DNA from: Mucilaginibacter paludis DSM 18603
GTDB lineage: Bacteria; Bacteroidota; Bacteroidia; Sphingobacteriales; Sphingobacteriaceae
Direction of reading: 5' to 3'
Assembly (NCBI RefSeq): GCF_000166195.2
Contig: NZ_CM001403.1
Coordinates: forward strand, 744,001 to 808,000
Length of the DNA: 64,000 nucleotides
Shown: positions 34,581-42,873 of the stretch, in pieces
How positions within the stretch are numbered: the first letter of the stretch is position 1
Layout: every line of letters begins with the position of its first letter
Position numbers and translations under genes: made by a program
Notes under the pieces: model-generated
The model's input: only the letters and a program-made list of their open reading frames with translations
Told to the model about the DNA's origin: nothing
The model's database searches: none

Positions 34581-34868
34581 GGAAATAAATTGACTGCAGA
34601 ACAGGTTGCAACAGGTTAGGGAACAACCCGAAAAACTTTATCGGCCATTATTTATGGCAAGCAAAGCGTTAGCGCTGAGATGGCTTCGCGCTTAAGTGCA
34701 GCGTTTAATGCAACAGCGGGGTTTTGGCTGCACGTACCAGCAAACTTCTACCTTGCCCAGGCCCGTAAGCGGGTTGATATTAAGCAGGCCCAAGTTTTCT
34801 GGCAACCGCAAGCCGATTTTGACGACTTTCCAAACTTAATAACGATACCAAAACCGGACACCATTTAA
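34581..34868 (+). pseudogene. HigA-type antitoxin remnant with an in-frame stop
   Basis: The frame reads NKLTAEQVATG, then TAG at 34617-34619 where Leu is expected, then GTTRKTLSAIIYGKQSVSAE and MASRLSAAFNATAGFWLHV: the HTH and the signature F-W-L end of HigA/VapI-type XRE antitoxins. The N-terminal PHPGE-like segment is absent and no HigB toxin gene is nearby. It is a decayed orphan antitoxin. A 62-codon frame after the stop is part of this remnant, not a separate gene. Confidence 0.75.
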
Positions 34869-34914
34869 TTTTCTGTTGCCTTATTTACCGGTTTCGGGGA
34901 GGGTAGATTTCATG

Positions 34915-35583
34915 TTATATACCAACGTTATATAAGCCGGATTTAACAGCAAATATAACCAGGCCTGCTGTATTACGTGCACCTGTTTTAAGAATCAGGT
35001 TATTACGGTGCCCTTCAACGGTACGCACACTCAAATAAAGTTTACTTGCAATTTCAGCGGCGCTAAGCTCCTTGCATATCATTTCCAATACTTCTTTCTC
35101 GCGCCTGGTAATATCAGTGGCGGTGGCGTTAAGATACTGATGCTGCCTGCTCTTACTGTCCGAGTAATGCTGTAAGGCTTGCATTGTTTGCAGATTGATG
35201 TAAAAGCCTGCTTTGTATACGGCTTGTATAGCGGTTATCAATTCGTCTTTATCGCAATTTTTAACAAGGTAAGCATCAGCACCTTCTGTTATCATTTTTG
35301 AGATCAGCCTATCCTGCAGATTCACCGAGAGGATCACTATTTTAACCTCCGGGTATTTCTCTTGTAAAATACTGTTTAGTTCTATTCCGTTCATCCCGGG
35401 CATACTCATATCCAATAAGGTTACGTGTGGCAAACGTGGCAGTGTGTTTAATATCTCCAGGTATTCAGGCCCTCCGGCAGCTTCGGCAACCAATTCAAAA
35501 CCGGGTACGCTACTGATCAGCAAGCCCAGGCTTTGCCTGAAAATATGTTGGTCATCTACTATAGCCACTCGTATTTTTTCCAT
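34915..35583 (-). CDS. LuxR/NarL-type response regulator
   Basis: 222 residues: a receiver domain with acidic pair Asp10/Asp11, phosphoacceptor Asp58 (VTLLDMSMPGMNG), conserved Ser/Lys late in the domain (VILSVN, LVKNCD), and a C-terminal LuxR-type HTH (about 155-215; TRREKEVLEMICKELSAAEI, then SVRTVEGHRNNL). It starts 2 bp after the kinase gene, so the pair is a dedicated two-component system. It is the last gene of a four-gene leftward operon divergent from the cluster at 37989-43593. Confidence 0.94.
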   Translation of the reverse strand: MEKIRVAIVDDQHIFRQSLGLLISSVPGFELVAEAAGGPEYLEILNTLPRLPHVTLLDMSMPGMNGIELNSILQEKYPEVKIVILSVNLQDRLISKMITEGADAYLVKNCDKDELITAIQAVYKAGFYINLQTMQALQHYSDSKSRQHQYLNATATDITRREKEVLEMICKELSAAEIASKLYLSVRTVEGHRNNLILKTGARNTAGLVIFAVKSGLYNVGI

Positions 35584-35585
35584 TA

Positions 35586-36383
35586 CTATTTTTTTAATGT
35601 ATCCACCGTGATCCGGATGTTAAAACCATTTCCTTCGAGCGAATCAATCACATAAACAGCGTTAATGATACTCAACCTGCTTTCAATATTAAGGTAGCCC
35701 ATGCCTTTCTCCTTTCGCGGCGATGGTGATAATCCCCGGCCATTATCATTGTAAACAATCTGGATTCCGTTGTCATCGCGTTCAAAAATAATTTTTACCT
35801 CAGTGGCATCTGCATGTTTTATGGTATTGTTGAGCAGCTCTTCAATTACTCTATACAAACTCATGCAAGTTGTTTTACTCAGTATACCGGCAAAGTCGCC
35901 CGCGTTGTTGGTAACAACAATCCGGAGTTTGCCGTTTAAGGTAATCGATTCACACATTTCTTCAACGGCACCCATAAATCCGTAAAGTTCAATGCCAATA
36001 GGTGAGAGGTTATGCGAGATGTGCCGAACATCTTGTATAACCTTGTCAATGATGACTTTACAATTATTTTTAAAACTTGCCGGCGTATGCTGATCAAACA
36101 TTTCGATGGTGATGCGCAGATTAGAAAGCGCCGTCCCCACGTCGTCGTGCAGATCCTCCCCTATGCGCTTGCGTTCCGCTTCCTGCGACTCGATTACCGT
36201 TTGCAGCAGCTGTTGTTGGTGGGCCGCTTCGGAAAACCGGATATACTGTTGCTGCTTTAAAAGTTTGTTTTGATGGCGGATAAAAATAATTACAAACGAT
36301 ACAACCAGCATAAATACCCCGCCGATGCAAAACAAGAGCAGTATGAAAACATTATCACTCGTTTTTTGCATATAAAAAGCCAA
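35586..36383 (-). CDS. Sensor histidine kinase (HisKA_3 type)
   Basis: 265 residues. One N-terminal hydrophobic segment (about 12-35), a short coiled coil, the phosphoacceptor His79 in ERKRIGEDLHDDVGTALSNL, then an ATP-binding domain with N-box EELLNNTIKHADA and G-box DNGRGL. There is no sensing domain of its own, so the input probably comes from the multi-pass protein encoded just upstream, whose gene it overlaps by 29 bp. An alternative ATG at 36371 would shorten this overlap. It phosphorylates the adjacent LuxR-type regulator. Confidence 0.92.
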   Translation of the reverse strand: MAFYMQKTSDNVFILLLFCIGGVFMLVVSFVIIFIRHQNKLLKQQQYIRFSEAAHQQQLLQTVIESQEAERKRIGEDLHDDVGTALSNLRITIEMFDQHTPASFKNNCKVIIDKVIQDVRHISHNLSPIGIELYGFMGAVEEMCESITLNGKLRIVVTNNAGDFAGILSKTTCMSLYRVIEELLNNTIKHADATEVKIIFERDDNGIQIVYNDNGRGLSPSPRKEKGMGYLNIESRLSIINAVYVIDSLEGNGFNIRITVDTLKK

Positions 36384-36996
36384 TCGTAAAAAGAAAGTAC
36401 ATCACCATTACCAGCGTTGCATGGATGTAAGCAAAAATGAAATACACCGTGGGGGATGCGCTTTGGTTGAGCAGGTTTAAAAAGGCAAAATAGAATAAAG
36501 AACTGCCAAAGTAAATTAATGCACCTGTAACCAACCAGTTCGCCGGTTCGTAAATCCATTTTTTTTTGTTTTCTGCCCCGCCATACTTAAAGAAATAAAA
36601 CAGGCAAAAACCAATAATAATTAGCGCTGCAATTGATCTTGGATATGAGTTAAACCCGTGAATGCTTTGAATAAAAATGAAATTAAATATGCTGAACACC
36701 GTAAAAATAACCATCAGCCACCGGGTTAACCGGATAACTGATGACGCATTTAATGCGAGTTGAAAAAAACGTAGAATAAATAAAAACTCAATTATAGTAT
36801 AAAAATGGAGTAATGGTAAATTGTTAATTTGATGACTTCCCAATACTCGCGAAGTGATTTCCGTCAGCGCAGCAAAAAGGAGGTAAAATAACATTCCCTT
36901 TAACAGCTTATCGTTATAAATCTTTTTAACGAAACCCGTTATAATCGGCACAAGTATGGTAGCCGGCACCACAATAATCACATAAACATGCTTCAT
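36355..36996 (-). CDS. Multi-pass membrane protein, probable sensory partner of the kinase
   Basis: 213 residues with about six or seven hydrophobic segments (4-22, 32-48, 60-80, 90-108, 118-135, 150-170, 178-205). There is no extended soluble domain and no transporter motif. Sequence family not recognised. The gene overlaps the start of the histidine kinase gene by 29 bp and follows the 152-aa gene by 12 bp, so it is part of the two-component operon. Its likely role is membrane sensing or ligand transfer for a kinase that lacks its own sensor. Confidence 0.78.
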   Translation of the reverse strand: MKHVYVIIVVPATILVPIITGFVKKIYNDKLLKGMLFYLLFAALTEITSRVLGSHQINNLPLLHFYTIIEFLFILRFFQLALNASSVIRLTRWLMVIFTVFSIFNFIFIQSIHGFNSYPRSIAALIIIGFCLFYFFKYGGAENKKKWIYEPANWLVTGALIYFGSSLFYFAFLNLLNQSASPTVYFIFAYIHATLVMVMYFLFTIGFLYAKNE

Positions 36997-37008
36997 CTAT
37001 AAGCTCAA

Positions 37009-37467
37009 CTAACAGCATCTTTCAGGCATCGCAACGTAAAGTTCACTGCTAAAGTCGCAAAATTGAGGGCATGGCGCCGTAAAATCATAGATAGCAGTAT
37101 CATTTGGATTGGGGGAATTGGTCATGATATAGTCAGCCTGTGGTCTAACGGCGCTGGCATACAATACGGGCACAAGCAGGCCCCGCAAATCTGTAACTTT
37201 GGCGGGTTCAATATGGTCTTCACCGGCAAGGCCGAAATACACTCTAATTCCCTTAAGTTCCACTTCAGGATAGGCGCTGATTAGTTGGTTAATATCGTCG
37301 ATTGAAATATAAATTGCCCTTGGAATTTTGGAGTCAGGTATTGTTGGACCCAACAGATCTCGCATGAAATTTAACCATCGCTTGACCCTGACACGAGCGA
37401 GATCAAGGCTAATTCTCTTATCACTAATGGCGCGAAATTTTGGTACAGAAAGGTACTGATTTGACAT
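37009..37467 (-). CDS. Unknown 152-aa protein, first gene of the two-component operon
   Basis: 152 residues, soluble, without a signal peptide. Segments include LARVRVKRWLNFMRDL, PRAIYISIDDINQLISAYPE, GIRVYFGLAGE, and a Cys-rich end (APCPQFCDFSSE ... ERCC) that could bind a metal or form disulfides. The family is not recognised. Its place at the head of an operon with a membrane protein, kinase and response regulator suggests it modulates the signal. The promoter is presumably in the 520-bp region shared with the divergent cluster. Confidence 0.72.
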   Translation of the reverse strand: MSNQYLSVPKFRAISDKRISLDLARVRVKRWLNFMRDLLGPTIPDSKIPRAIYISIDDINQLISAYPEVELKGIRVYFGLAGEDHIEPAKVTDLRGLLVPVLYASAVRPQADYIMTNSPNPNDTAIYDFTAPCPQFCDFSSELYVAMPERCC

Positions 37468-37988
37468 ACTGGTTTAAGGTTTGGTTTGGTTATTATACAA
37501 TTTGATAAACTACAGGCGCTTCGGAGAGATTGATTAACTGACAGATAGATCATCTGTAATTTACTGTGTTAAAGATAATATTTAAGTGAACTAAATCAAC
37601 AATATTTTTATAATACTTCACCATTTAACTAAACTCTTACCGGGCTGGTAATACGTATAGAAAAAGCTACTCTGGCGCTTACCTCCCGCCATGCAGGTAT
37701 TTCTACCTGTTTATTGAATAAGGTACTAACACGCTATTTAAATCTCGATGGGAGCTGTTTCTTTACACTAAATCTAAACGAGATTCACGATATGCAGATC
37801 AGCCAAGAAAAGCTTTTTTTAATAAAATATACCAGTAATAAAGCATTACCTGATCATAAAGATGTTTGCAAACAGTGGAGTCTGCCCCACTAAAAAAACT
37901 GACTTGCCCCGCACAGGTAAATTATGCGGGGGGTGGAATCTGAAAAGCCCCGAATAGAGTAAGAAAAACAATCAAACTATAAAACAAA
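37468..37988. other. 520-bp divergent promoter region between signalling operon and unknown cluster
   Basis: No gene is supported. Two hairpins precede the rightward cluster: AGTGG/CCACT at about 37875-37891 and CCCCGCA (37907-37913) with TGCGGGG (37925-37931), the second ending about 60 bp before the ATG at 37989. They could be leader-RNA structures. I find no exact TAnnTTTG element close to either gene. The length of the region and the divergent layout make it the natural target of the response regulator. Confidence 0.45.
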
Positions 37989-38612
37989 ATGGTAGACGTT
38001 CAATTAAATTTCATTAACAATTCCAATGACCGGAACAACTCACAAATTGTGATCTTCCAAAGAAATCAAACTACCAGTTACGATGAAATCGCCGTAGCGT
38101 GGAAGGTAATTGAAAATTGCGGACAGGGGTGGAACCATCCTTTCGTGTATCCGATGGCGATGTTTGTTTCTGCCAGCGACAGTTGGGGTAACTATAGCCC
38201 GCTACTGCCAGCCACCAACGGGCAGCTTTTTAATGTAGTGGAAAATGGTTCGGGCGATATTTTGCAATATTCGGGTCAGAACGCAGGTAGCCTGAACGAG
38301 ATAGATGTTTATAATGCGCTGGCCAGTGGCGCAATGAACGCTAATGTTTATAAAGATGGTCGTTTACTGGCTATCAAAACAGGTGTTGCTCCTCAGCAAA
38401 AAGCAGTATTTGAGTTTAAACCTACCATTTGGATTGGCGTTACCTCTCAGGTTACAGAAGGCCAATTGATGAATTCTGCCATTATTTCACAGATCAATAC
38501 CGAAATATCATTGTTTGGTATCAAGAGCGCCGATATTATAATGGGCGGCGGCGGCCCCGGCCCGGGCTCTACTGCATTTACGTTTACGCTGCAAAATGTT
38601 GTTTACGCCTGA
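37989..38612 (+). CDS. Conserved protein of unknown function, first gene of the collar/peptidase cluster
   Basis: 207 residues, beginning MVDVQLNFINNSNDRNNSQI. Beta-rich, no signal peptide. Segments VAWKVIENCGQGWNHPFVYP, FVSASDSWGNYSPLLPA and EFKPTIWIGVTSQVTEGQLM look like conserved cores, and a Gly/Pro-rich loop (MGGGGPGPGS) precedes the last strand. From memory, similar proteins occur in other bacteria without a known role; I assign none. A strong terminator follows. Part of its 3' end is duplicated at 39066-39254. Confidence 0.82.
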   Translation: MVDVQLNFINNSNDRNNSQIVIFQRNQTTSYDEIAVAWKVIENCGQGWNHPFVYPMAMFVSASDSWGNYSPLLPATNGQLFNVVENGSGDILQYSGQNAGSLNEIDVYNALASGAMNANVYKDGRLLAIKTGVAPQQKAVFEFKPTIWIGVTSQVTEGQLMNSAIISQINTEISLFGIKSADIIMGGGGPGPGSTAFTFTLQNVVYA

Positions 38613-38626
38613 TTTTACTTCTCACC

Positions 38627-38658
38627 CAACCCGGGGAAACTATTTCCCGGGTTGTTTT
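38627..38658 (+). terminator. Rho-independent terminator, first copy
   Basis: CAACCCGGG (38627-38635) pairs with CCCGGGTTG (38646-38654), followed by TTTTAT. It stands between the 207-aa gene and the isolated N-terminal-domain gene, so the downstream genes are either less expressed or read through it. Confidence 0.85.
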
Positions 38659-38682
38659 ATTCATCTTATAAAACAGCTCATC

Positions 38683-39072
38683 ATGACTGATTTTATCGTA
38701 CATTACACAATAAAAATCTCCTCTGAATTCTCTAAAATAATACCCGGTAAAAATACCCCGGTTATTAACTATAGTATTATTCGCACAGGTGACAATCTCG
38801 TTTTAAGTGAAGGTTCGTTAACCGGAACTGCAACCAGTGATGTAAGTGAAGTCACGCCAGACTGCTTCTTTATCGACGGTAAACTGAGCACACAATTAAA
38901 TGATCATGAAATTGTATTGAAAGGCGATTTCAAGTACGGCCAGAAAAATGCGCCCACACCGTACAACCGTTTTGAGGGAACCATCGCAATATACCAATTG
39001 ACAGATCCATACCCAAAACCAGAACCGCCTTCACCGCCAGAACCGCCATTGCCACCGGTTTCAGAAGTTTAA
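38683..39072 (+). CDS. Stand-alone copy of the N-terminal domain of the 947-aa protein
   Basis: 129 residues from ATG 38683; an upstream extension to 38596 runs through the terminator and is rejected. It matches residues 1-128 of the 947-aa protein nearly throughout (MTDFIV..IKISSEF, SIIRTGDN, STQLNDHEIVLKGDF, NRFEGTIAIYQLTDPYPKP) and ends in the same proline-rich linker (PSPPEPPLPPVSE). It arose by the tandem duplication and stops one codon past the junction. The frame has stayed open despite many substitutions, so it may still be made as a single-domain protein; otherwise it is a young pseudogene. Confidence 0.65.
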   Translation: MTDFIVHYTIKISSEFSKIIPGKNTPVINYSIIRTGDNLVLSEGSLTGTATSDVSEVTPDCFFIDGKLSTQLNDHEIVLKGDFKYGQKNAPTPYNRFEGTIAIYQLTDPYPKPEPPSPPEPPLPPVSEV

Positions 39073-39254
39073 ACCTGCCATTTGGATTGGCGTTGCCTCG
39101 CAGATTACAGAAGGCCAATGGATGACTCCGCCATTATTTCACAGCTCAATACCGAAATATCATTGTTTGGTATCAAGAGCGCCGATATTTAATGGGCGGC
39201 GGCCCCCGCTCTACCGCACTTATGTTTACGCTGCAAATTGTTGTTTACGCCTGA
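39066..39254 (+). pseudogene. Duplicated 3' fragment of the 207-aa gene
   Basis: Corresponds to 38413-38612: it keeps PAIWIGVASQITEGQW and the following ISQLNTEISLFGIKSADI, then is out of frame because bases are missing before and within the Gly/Pro-rich stretch. It has no start. It is a by-product of the duplication, ending at TGA 39252-39254. Confidence 0.8.
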
Positions 39255-39268
39255 TTTTACTGCTCACC

Positions 39269-39299
39269 CAACCCGGGAAACTATTTCCCGGGTTGTTTT
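39269..39299 (+). terminator. Rho-independent terminator, second copy
   Basis: CAACCCGGG (39269-39277) pairs with CCCGGGTTG (39287-39295), followed by TTTT. It is the duplicate of the terminator at 38627 and stands 25 bp upstream of the ATG of the 947-aa gene. Confidence 0.85.
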
Positions 39300-39323
39300 A
39301 TTCATTTTATAAAACAGCTCATC

Positions 39324-42167
39324 ATGACTGATTTTATCGTAAATAAAGCAATAAAAATCTCCTCTGAATTCTCTAAAAGAACACCTGAGAAAAATATCCC
39401 AGGTATTAACTATAGTATTATTCGCATAGGAGACAATTACGCTTTAACTTCAGGTTCCTTAACGGGAACTACAATCAGTGATGTAAGTGAATCCACGCCC
39501 GACGGCTTCTTTATTAAAGGTGGCCTGAGCACACAATTAAATGATTATGAAATTGTATTGAGAGGCGATTTCGACTATGGCCAGAACAACGCGCCCACAC
39601 CGGCCAACCGTTTTGAAGGAACCATCGCAATATACCAATTGACAGCTCCATACCCAAAACCAGTGCCTCCTTCACCGCCAGAACCGCCACTGCCACCAGT
39701 TTCAGAAAGCAATGCTGATAGCTTTACAGGCAATTTATCAATTGATGCGCCGCTGTTTCCATATATCTACGTTAAACCCTGGCCGGCAGAAACAATGCTG
39801 AGCAACTCGCAACACTTTATAAGTTACCCGGCTGAAAAAGCCGGAACGTTTTCCTTATATTGCTTGTTGGTACCCCAAGCTCAGCTGGCTAACCGGAAGG
39901 AGATGGAAAACTTGGCGATCCGTTTTTTACAAAACGAAGATTCTTTTGCCGGGCAATATTTTTACAACCTGCAACAAGTACCGGCGCCATTCAACACTTT
40001 TCCTGATGTTTATAACTTGCTTCGCGAAGCGAGCCGGGTTGATGAACTTGAAAACTCACTTTTAAATTTTTTTAAATATGATGATTACGATACATTAACC
40101 TCACTTTGCCATTCGCCAGTCAACGCCGCAATTATTGACCAGGTATGGCAAAACTATTTTGCCCTTACTATAGCCAACGGGTATAATGAAACCTTTTTTA
40201 TTGCCCTAAATAAAATATTGTTGGTATGGAATATCATGCAGCAATTTTATGTGGAACTGCCCGAGCAAGGCTTAACTTTTACAACAGAATGGCTACATAA
40301 ATTATTGAAAGCTACCATCGTTTTACCTGGTATTCCGGCTAAGGGAGCAAAGGCAACCCATCCAGAAGTATTTACCATGCCAGTATTTCCTCTTCCACCT
40401 TATACAGGTAGTGTACGCGTTGATACAAAAAGCTGGCTGGTGCCTTATGCAATAGGTCAGCTAAAAGTGGCCAAATATCGTTTACTTCGCTACCAGCAGG
40501 GCGAAGTGGCGCAAATACAAAATATTTTAAAAGGCGAACAAAAGAAAATTGTAAGCCGCAGCTTAACCAATACCAGAGAGCAAACTACGTTGCAGGATAA
40601 CAATAGCACCGACTCTGGTAACGAATCAAAGGAAACGACAGGGGAATTGTGTATAGAGGCGCAAAAAACAGTTGCAGCTTTAACAAAAACGGTTGCCTAC
40701 AATAACCTGAGTACTTCGTACGGGCCACCTACACAGGGCATTCTTAACGGGTCGTATACAAAAACAATAACACATGCCGATCCGTCATCTTCAGAAGATA
40801 CCAATACCTTTACTTCGCTGGTGCTTAATAAAACGCTTAACCGGATTAACGAAGCTGTTTTGAAATCAAGATCTTTTTCAAAATACAGCGAACGGGAAGA
40901 AACAACGAGCAGCATCTTTAATAACACCACCGGCACTGAAAATTTAAGGTGTATATACCGGTGGGTAAATAAAGTTTATCGTATTGGCGTTCACAACTAT
41001 GGTTATCGTTTTTTACTTGAATTACAGCTCGATAGCCCGGCTTCTGGCTTTATAGCATCGCAGCAAGCGTTAAATAACATAAACCTTGCAAAACCCTTAT
41101 CTCCCGCAGATAATCAAATTAATTGTTTTGACAATGTAAGCGCTCAAAACTATGCAAAGCTGGTAAACTCCTTCCATCTCACCAAACTGTTGCCACCGCC
41201 AGAGCCGGTTGTTATCAGTGTAACCTTGGTTCCCGGCGAATCAGAAAAAAGCATCATCATACCTGCGGGTTATGCTGCTGGCACAGCAATAATTACGGCT
41301 CAGTCCGCCGCAGGAGTAACATCAACTAACGCAACCGGGATTATTAGTTCCACGGCTTTTACAATAACAAATGGCAGCATCGCTCCTGTAAACCCCATTA
41401 CGCTCAATAATGAAACCGGGCAAGTTCAGTTGGTTATAATTGGCGATAATTTACCCGACGGACAAACAGCGCAAACAAAAGGCATTATATTGAACGTGGT
41501 GATAACATGTACAGTTGCGGACACAAAAATGAATGAATGGAAGATGACCGTTTTTAATGAAATTAACCAGGCGTATGAGAAGATGATGGACCGATACGAT
41601 CACGATATAACGAGTTTCGCCAGCCGGCATCAACAAACAAATCAATTACAAATAACCAGCATCGAGCGGACAAGCATTTATAAAAACTGCCTGGATATGA
41701 TGCTAAATATTTATGCCCAAAAGGTAGGCCATGACGATCAATTATCACCGCCTTCGTTTTCTGTTAATAGGCAACAATACACACAGTTTTTACAGAAAGC
41801 CATTGAATGGGATGAAATGACTTATCGGTTTGATGATTATCCCGATAATCCAGACCAAATGCCCAGATGTAGTGATAGTTCATTGAGGCCATTTTTACAG
41901 GCATCAAGTGCCACTGTTTTTCTTCCTGTAAAACCGGAGTGTAATTTTCATTTGCTCTACTACTTATCCGCCGGTGCTATTTGGGGGGCCGAATATCCAT
42001 TTGTGCCGATAAATGACGTCGATTTGAAGATAGCGGCTCATTTAAAGCAAATAAAAAGTTGGGACAAAACCGATAGAGAAGAGAAACATCTCGACATCAT
42101 CGTACCAACCGATATGCAAGTAGTACAGGAAGGTAATCAATTACCCGATTATTCACTTTTTAAATAG
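39324..42167 (+). CDS. 947-aa multidomain protein of unknown function
   Basis: No signal peptide or membrane segment. Layout: beta-rich N-terminal domain (1-115), proline-rich linker (about 116-136; PVPPSPPEPPLPPVSES), a mostly helical region (about 140-360), a segment with YQQGEVAQIQNILKGEQKK (about 390-408) and, after a polar Ser/Thr-rich stretch, CIYRWVNKVYRIGVHNYGYR (about 549-568), a beta-sandwich-like Thr/Ser-rich part (about 630-720) and a helical end with KSWDKTDREEKHLDIIVP. From memory the GEVA.I.N.L.GE and YRWV.K.Y....NYG.R pieces recur in large, uncharacterised bacterial proteins; I know no function. It precedes the tail-collar gene by 6 bp. Confidence 0.8.
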   Translation: MTDFIVNKAIKISSEFSKRTPEKNIPGINYSIIRIGDNYALTSGSLTGTTISDVSESTPDGFFIKGGLSTQLNDYEIVLRGDFDYGQNNAPTPANRFEGTIAIYQLTAPYPKPVPPSPPEPPLPPVSESNADSFTGNLSIDAPLFPYIYVKPWPAETMLSNSQHFISYPAEKAGTFSLYCLLVPQAQLANRKEMENLAIRFLQNEDSFAGQYFYNLQQVPAPFNTFPDVYNLLREASRVDELENSLLNFFKYDDYDTLTSLCHSPVNAAIIDQVWQNYFALTIANGYNETFFIALNKILLVWNIMQQFYVELPEQGLTFTTEWLHKLLKATIVLPGIPAKGAKATHPEVFTMPVFPLPPYTGSVRVDTKSWLVPYAIGQLKVAKYRLLRYQQGEVAQIQNILKGEQKKIVSRSLTNTREQTTLQDNNSTDSGNESKETTGELCIEAQKTVAALTKTVAYNNLSTSYGPPTQGILNGSYTKTITHADPSSSEDTNTFTSLVLNKTLNRINEAVLKSRSFSKYSEREETTSSIFNNTTGTENLRCIYRWVNKVYRIGVHNYGYRFLLELQLDSPASGFIASQQALNNINLAKPLSPADNQINCFDNVSAQNYAKLVNSFHLTKLLPPPEPVVISVTLVPGESEKSIIIPAGYAAGTAIITAQSAAGVTSTNATGIISSTAFTITNGSIAPVNPITLNNETGQVQLVIIGDNLPDGQTAQTKGIILNVVITCTVADTKMNEWKMTVFNEINQAYEKMMDRYDHDITSFASRHQQTNQLQITSIERTSIYKNCLDMMLNIYAQKVGHDDQLSPPSFSVNRQQYTQFLQKAIEWDEMTYRFDDYPDNPDQMPRCSDSSLRPFLQASSATVFLPVKPECNFHLLYYLSAGAIWGAEYPFVPINDVDLKIAAHLKQIKSWDKTDREEKHLDIIVPTDMQVVQEGNQLPDYSLFK

Positions 42168-42173
42168 ATAATT

Positions 42174-42836
42174 ATGCACCCGCATCATCACAGACACAGT
42201 CATTTACCCATGATGCCTACCGGAGTTCCAATTGGAGCCGTAATAGCTTTTGCCGGAAAAATATCACCACCGCTACCACTACCATTAAAGCTACCAGTAC
42301 AGGATCAGCCTTTAAACAGCACAATTACAGAAAGCCAGGGATGGATGATATGCGATGGCCGGAAGTTGAATTGCGCGGATTATGGGATGTTATTCGCTGT
42401 ATTGGGTACAACATACAATAGAAAGGATGACAAGGGTGCAGTATTCAGGATTCCAGACTACCGTGGGTATTTTTTGCGAATGGTGGACATGGCCAGTGGG
42501 AACGACCCGGACATTGCCAACAGGATATTACCCGATACTTCGGCAAGCATTGATGTAGGCTCGATTGAACAAGATGCTGTTCAGTATCACCTCCATAAAT
42601 ACACACAGCCGCAGGAAGCCATTACCATCAAAATTGCCGACCAAGGTTCGGCAAAAGTGGTGCCGACTATTAAAGCAGATATCAATTCAGGAGAGGCGGT
42701 AACAGATCATGGCAAAACGCCGCCCCCGCCCGCAAAAAACCAATCACAGCCATCGGCAGATTATTCCGAAGTAAAGTTGAGCTTTGAAACGAGGCCCAAA
42801 AACGTGTCTGTTTATTACATTATAAAATTCATATAG
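42174..42836 (+). CDS. Phage tail-collar-domain protein
   Basis: 220 residues. After a His-rich start (MHPHHHRHSHLPMM) the collar domain runs from about 17 to 105: PIGAVIAFAGKI, GWMICDGRKLNCADYGMLFA, TYNRKDDKGAVFRIPDYRGY and FLRMVDMASGNDPD, the standard signature of tail collar and short tail-fibre proteins. The C-terminal end (EVKLSFETRPKNVSVYYIIK) also matches the collar pattern. Such domains trimerise at the tip of tails. It is 6 bp after the 947-aa gene and 37 bp before the peptidase gene, with no other tail gene in the window. Confidence 0.88.
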   Translation: MHPHHHRHSHLPMMPTGVPIGAVIAFAGKISPPLPLPLKLPVQDQPLNSTITESQGWMICDGRKLNCADYGMLFAVLGTTYNRKDDKGAVFRIPDYRGYFLRMVDMASGNDPDIANRILPDTSASIDVGSIEQDAVQYHLHKYTQPQEAITIKIADQGSAKVVPTIKADINSGEAVTDHGKTPPPPAKNQSQPSADYSEVKLSFETRPKNVSVYYIIKFI

Positions 42837-42873
42837 CTAACAAAAAAACTCATTAATCTTAAAAATCAAACTC

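Larger units (their letters stand above)
38413..39707 (+). repeat. Tandem duplication, unit about 0.65 kb
   Basis: Unit 1 (38413-39065) covers the last 200 bp of the 207-aa gene, the terminator, and the first 128 codons of the 947-aa gene family. Unit 2 (39066-39707) repeats all of this in the same order with scattered substitutions and small deletions. The junction lies in TTTCAGAAGTTTAAACC, where the end of unit 1 (TTTCAGAA) meets the start of unit 2 (GTTTAAACC). As a result the cluster has an isolated copy of the N-terminal domain before the full-length gene. Confidence 0.88.

Noticed and set aside
39122..39331. 69-codon + strand frame between the duplicated units
   Set aside because: It is a shifted reading of the duplicated 3' fragment and the terminator, not an independent gene.
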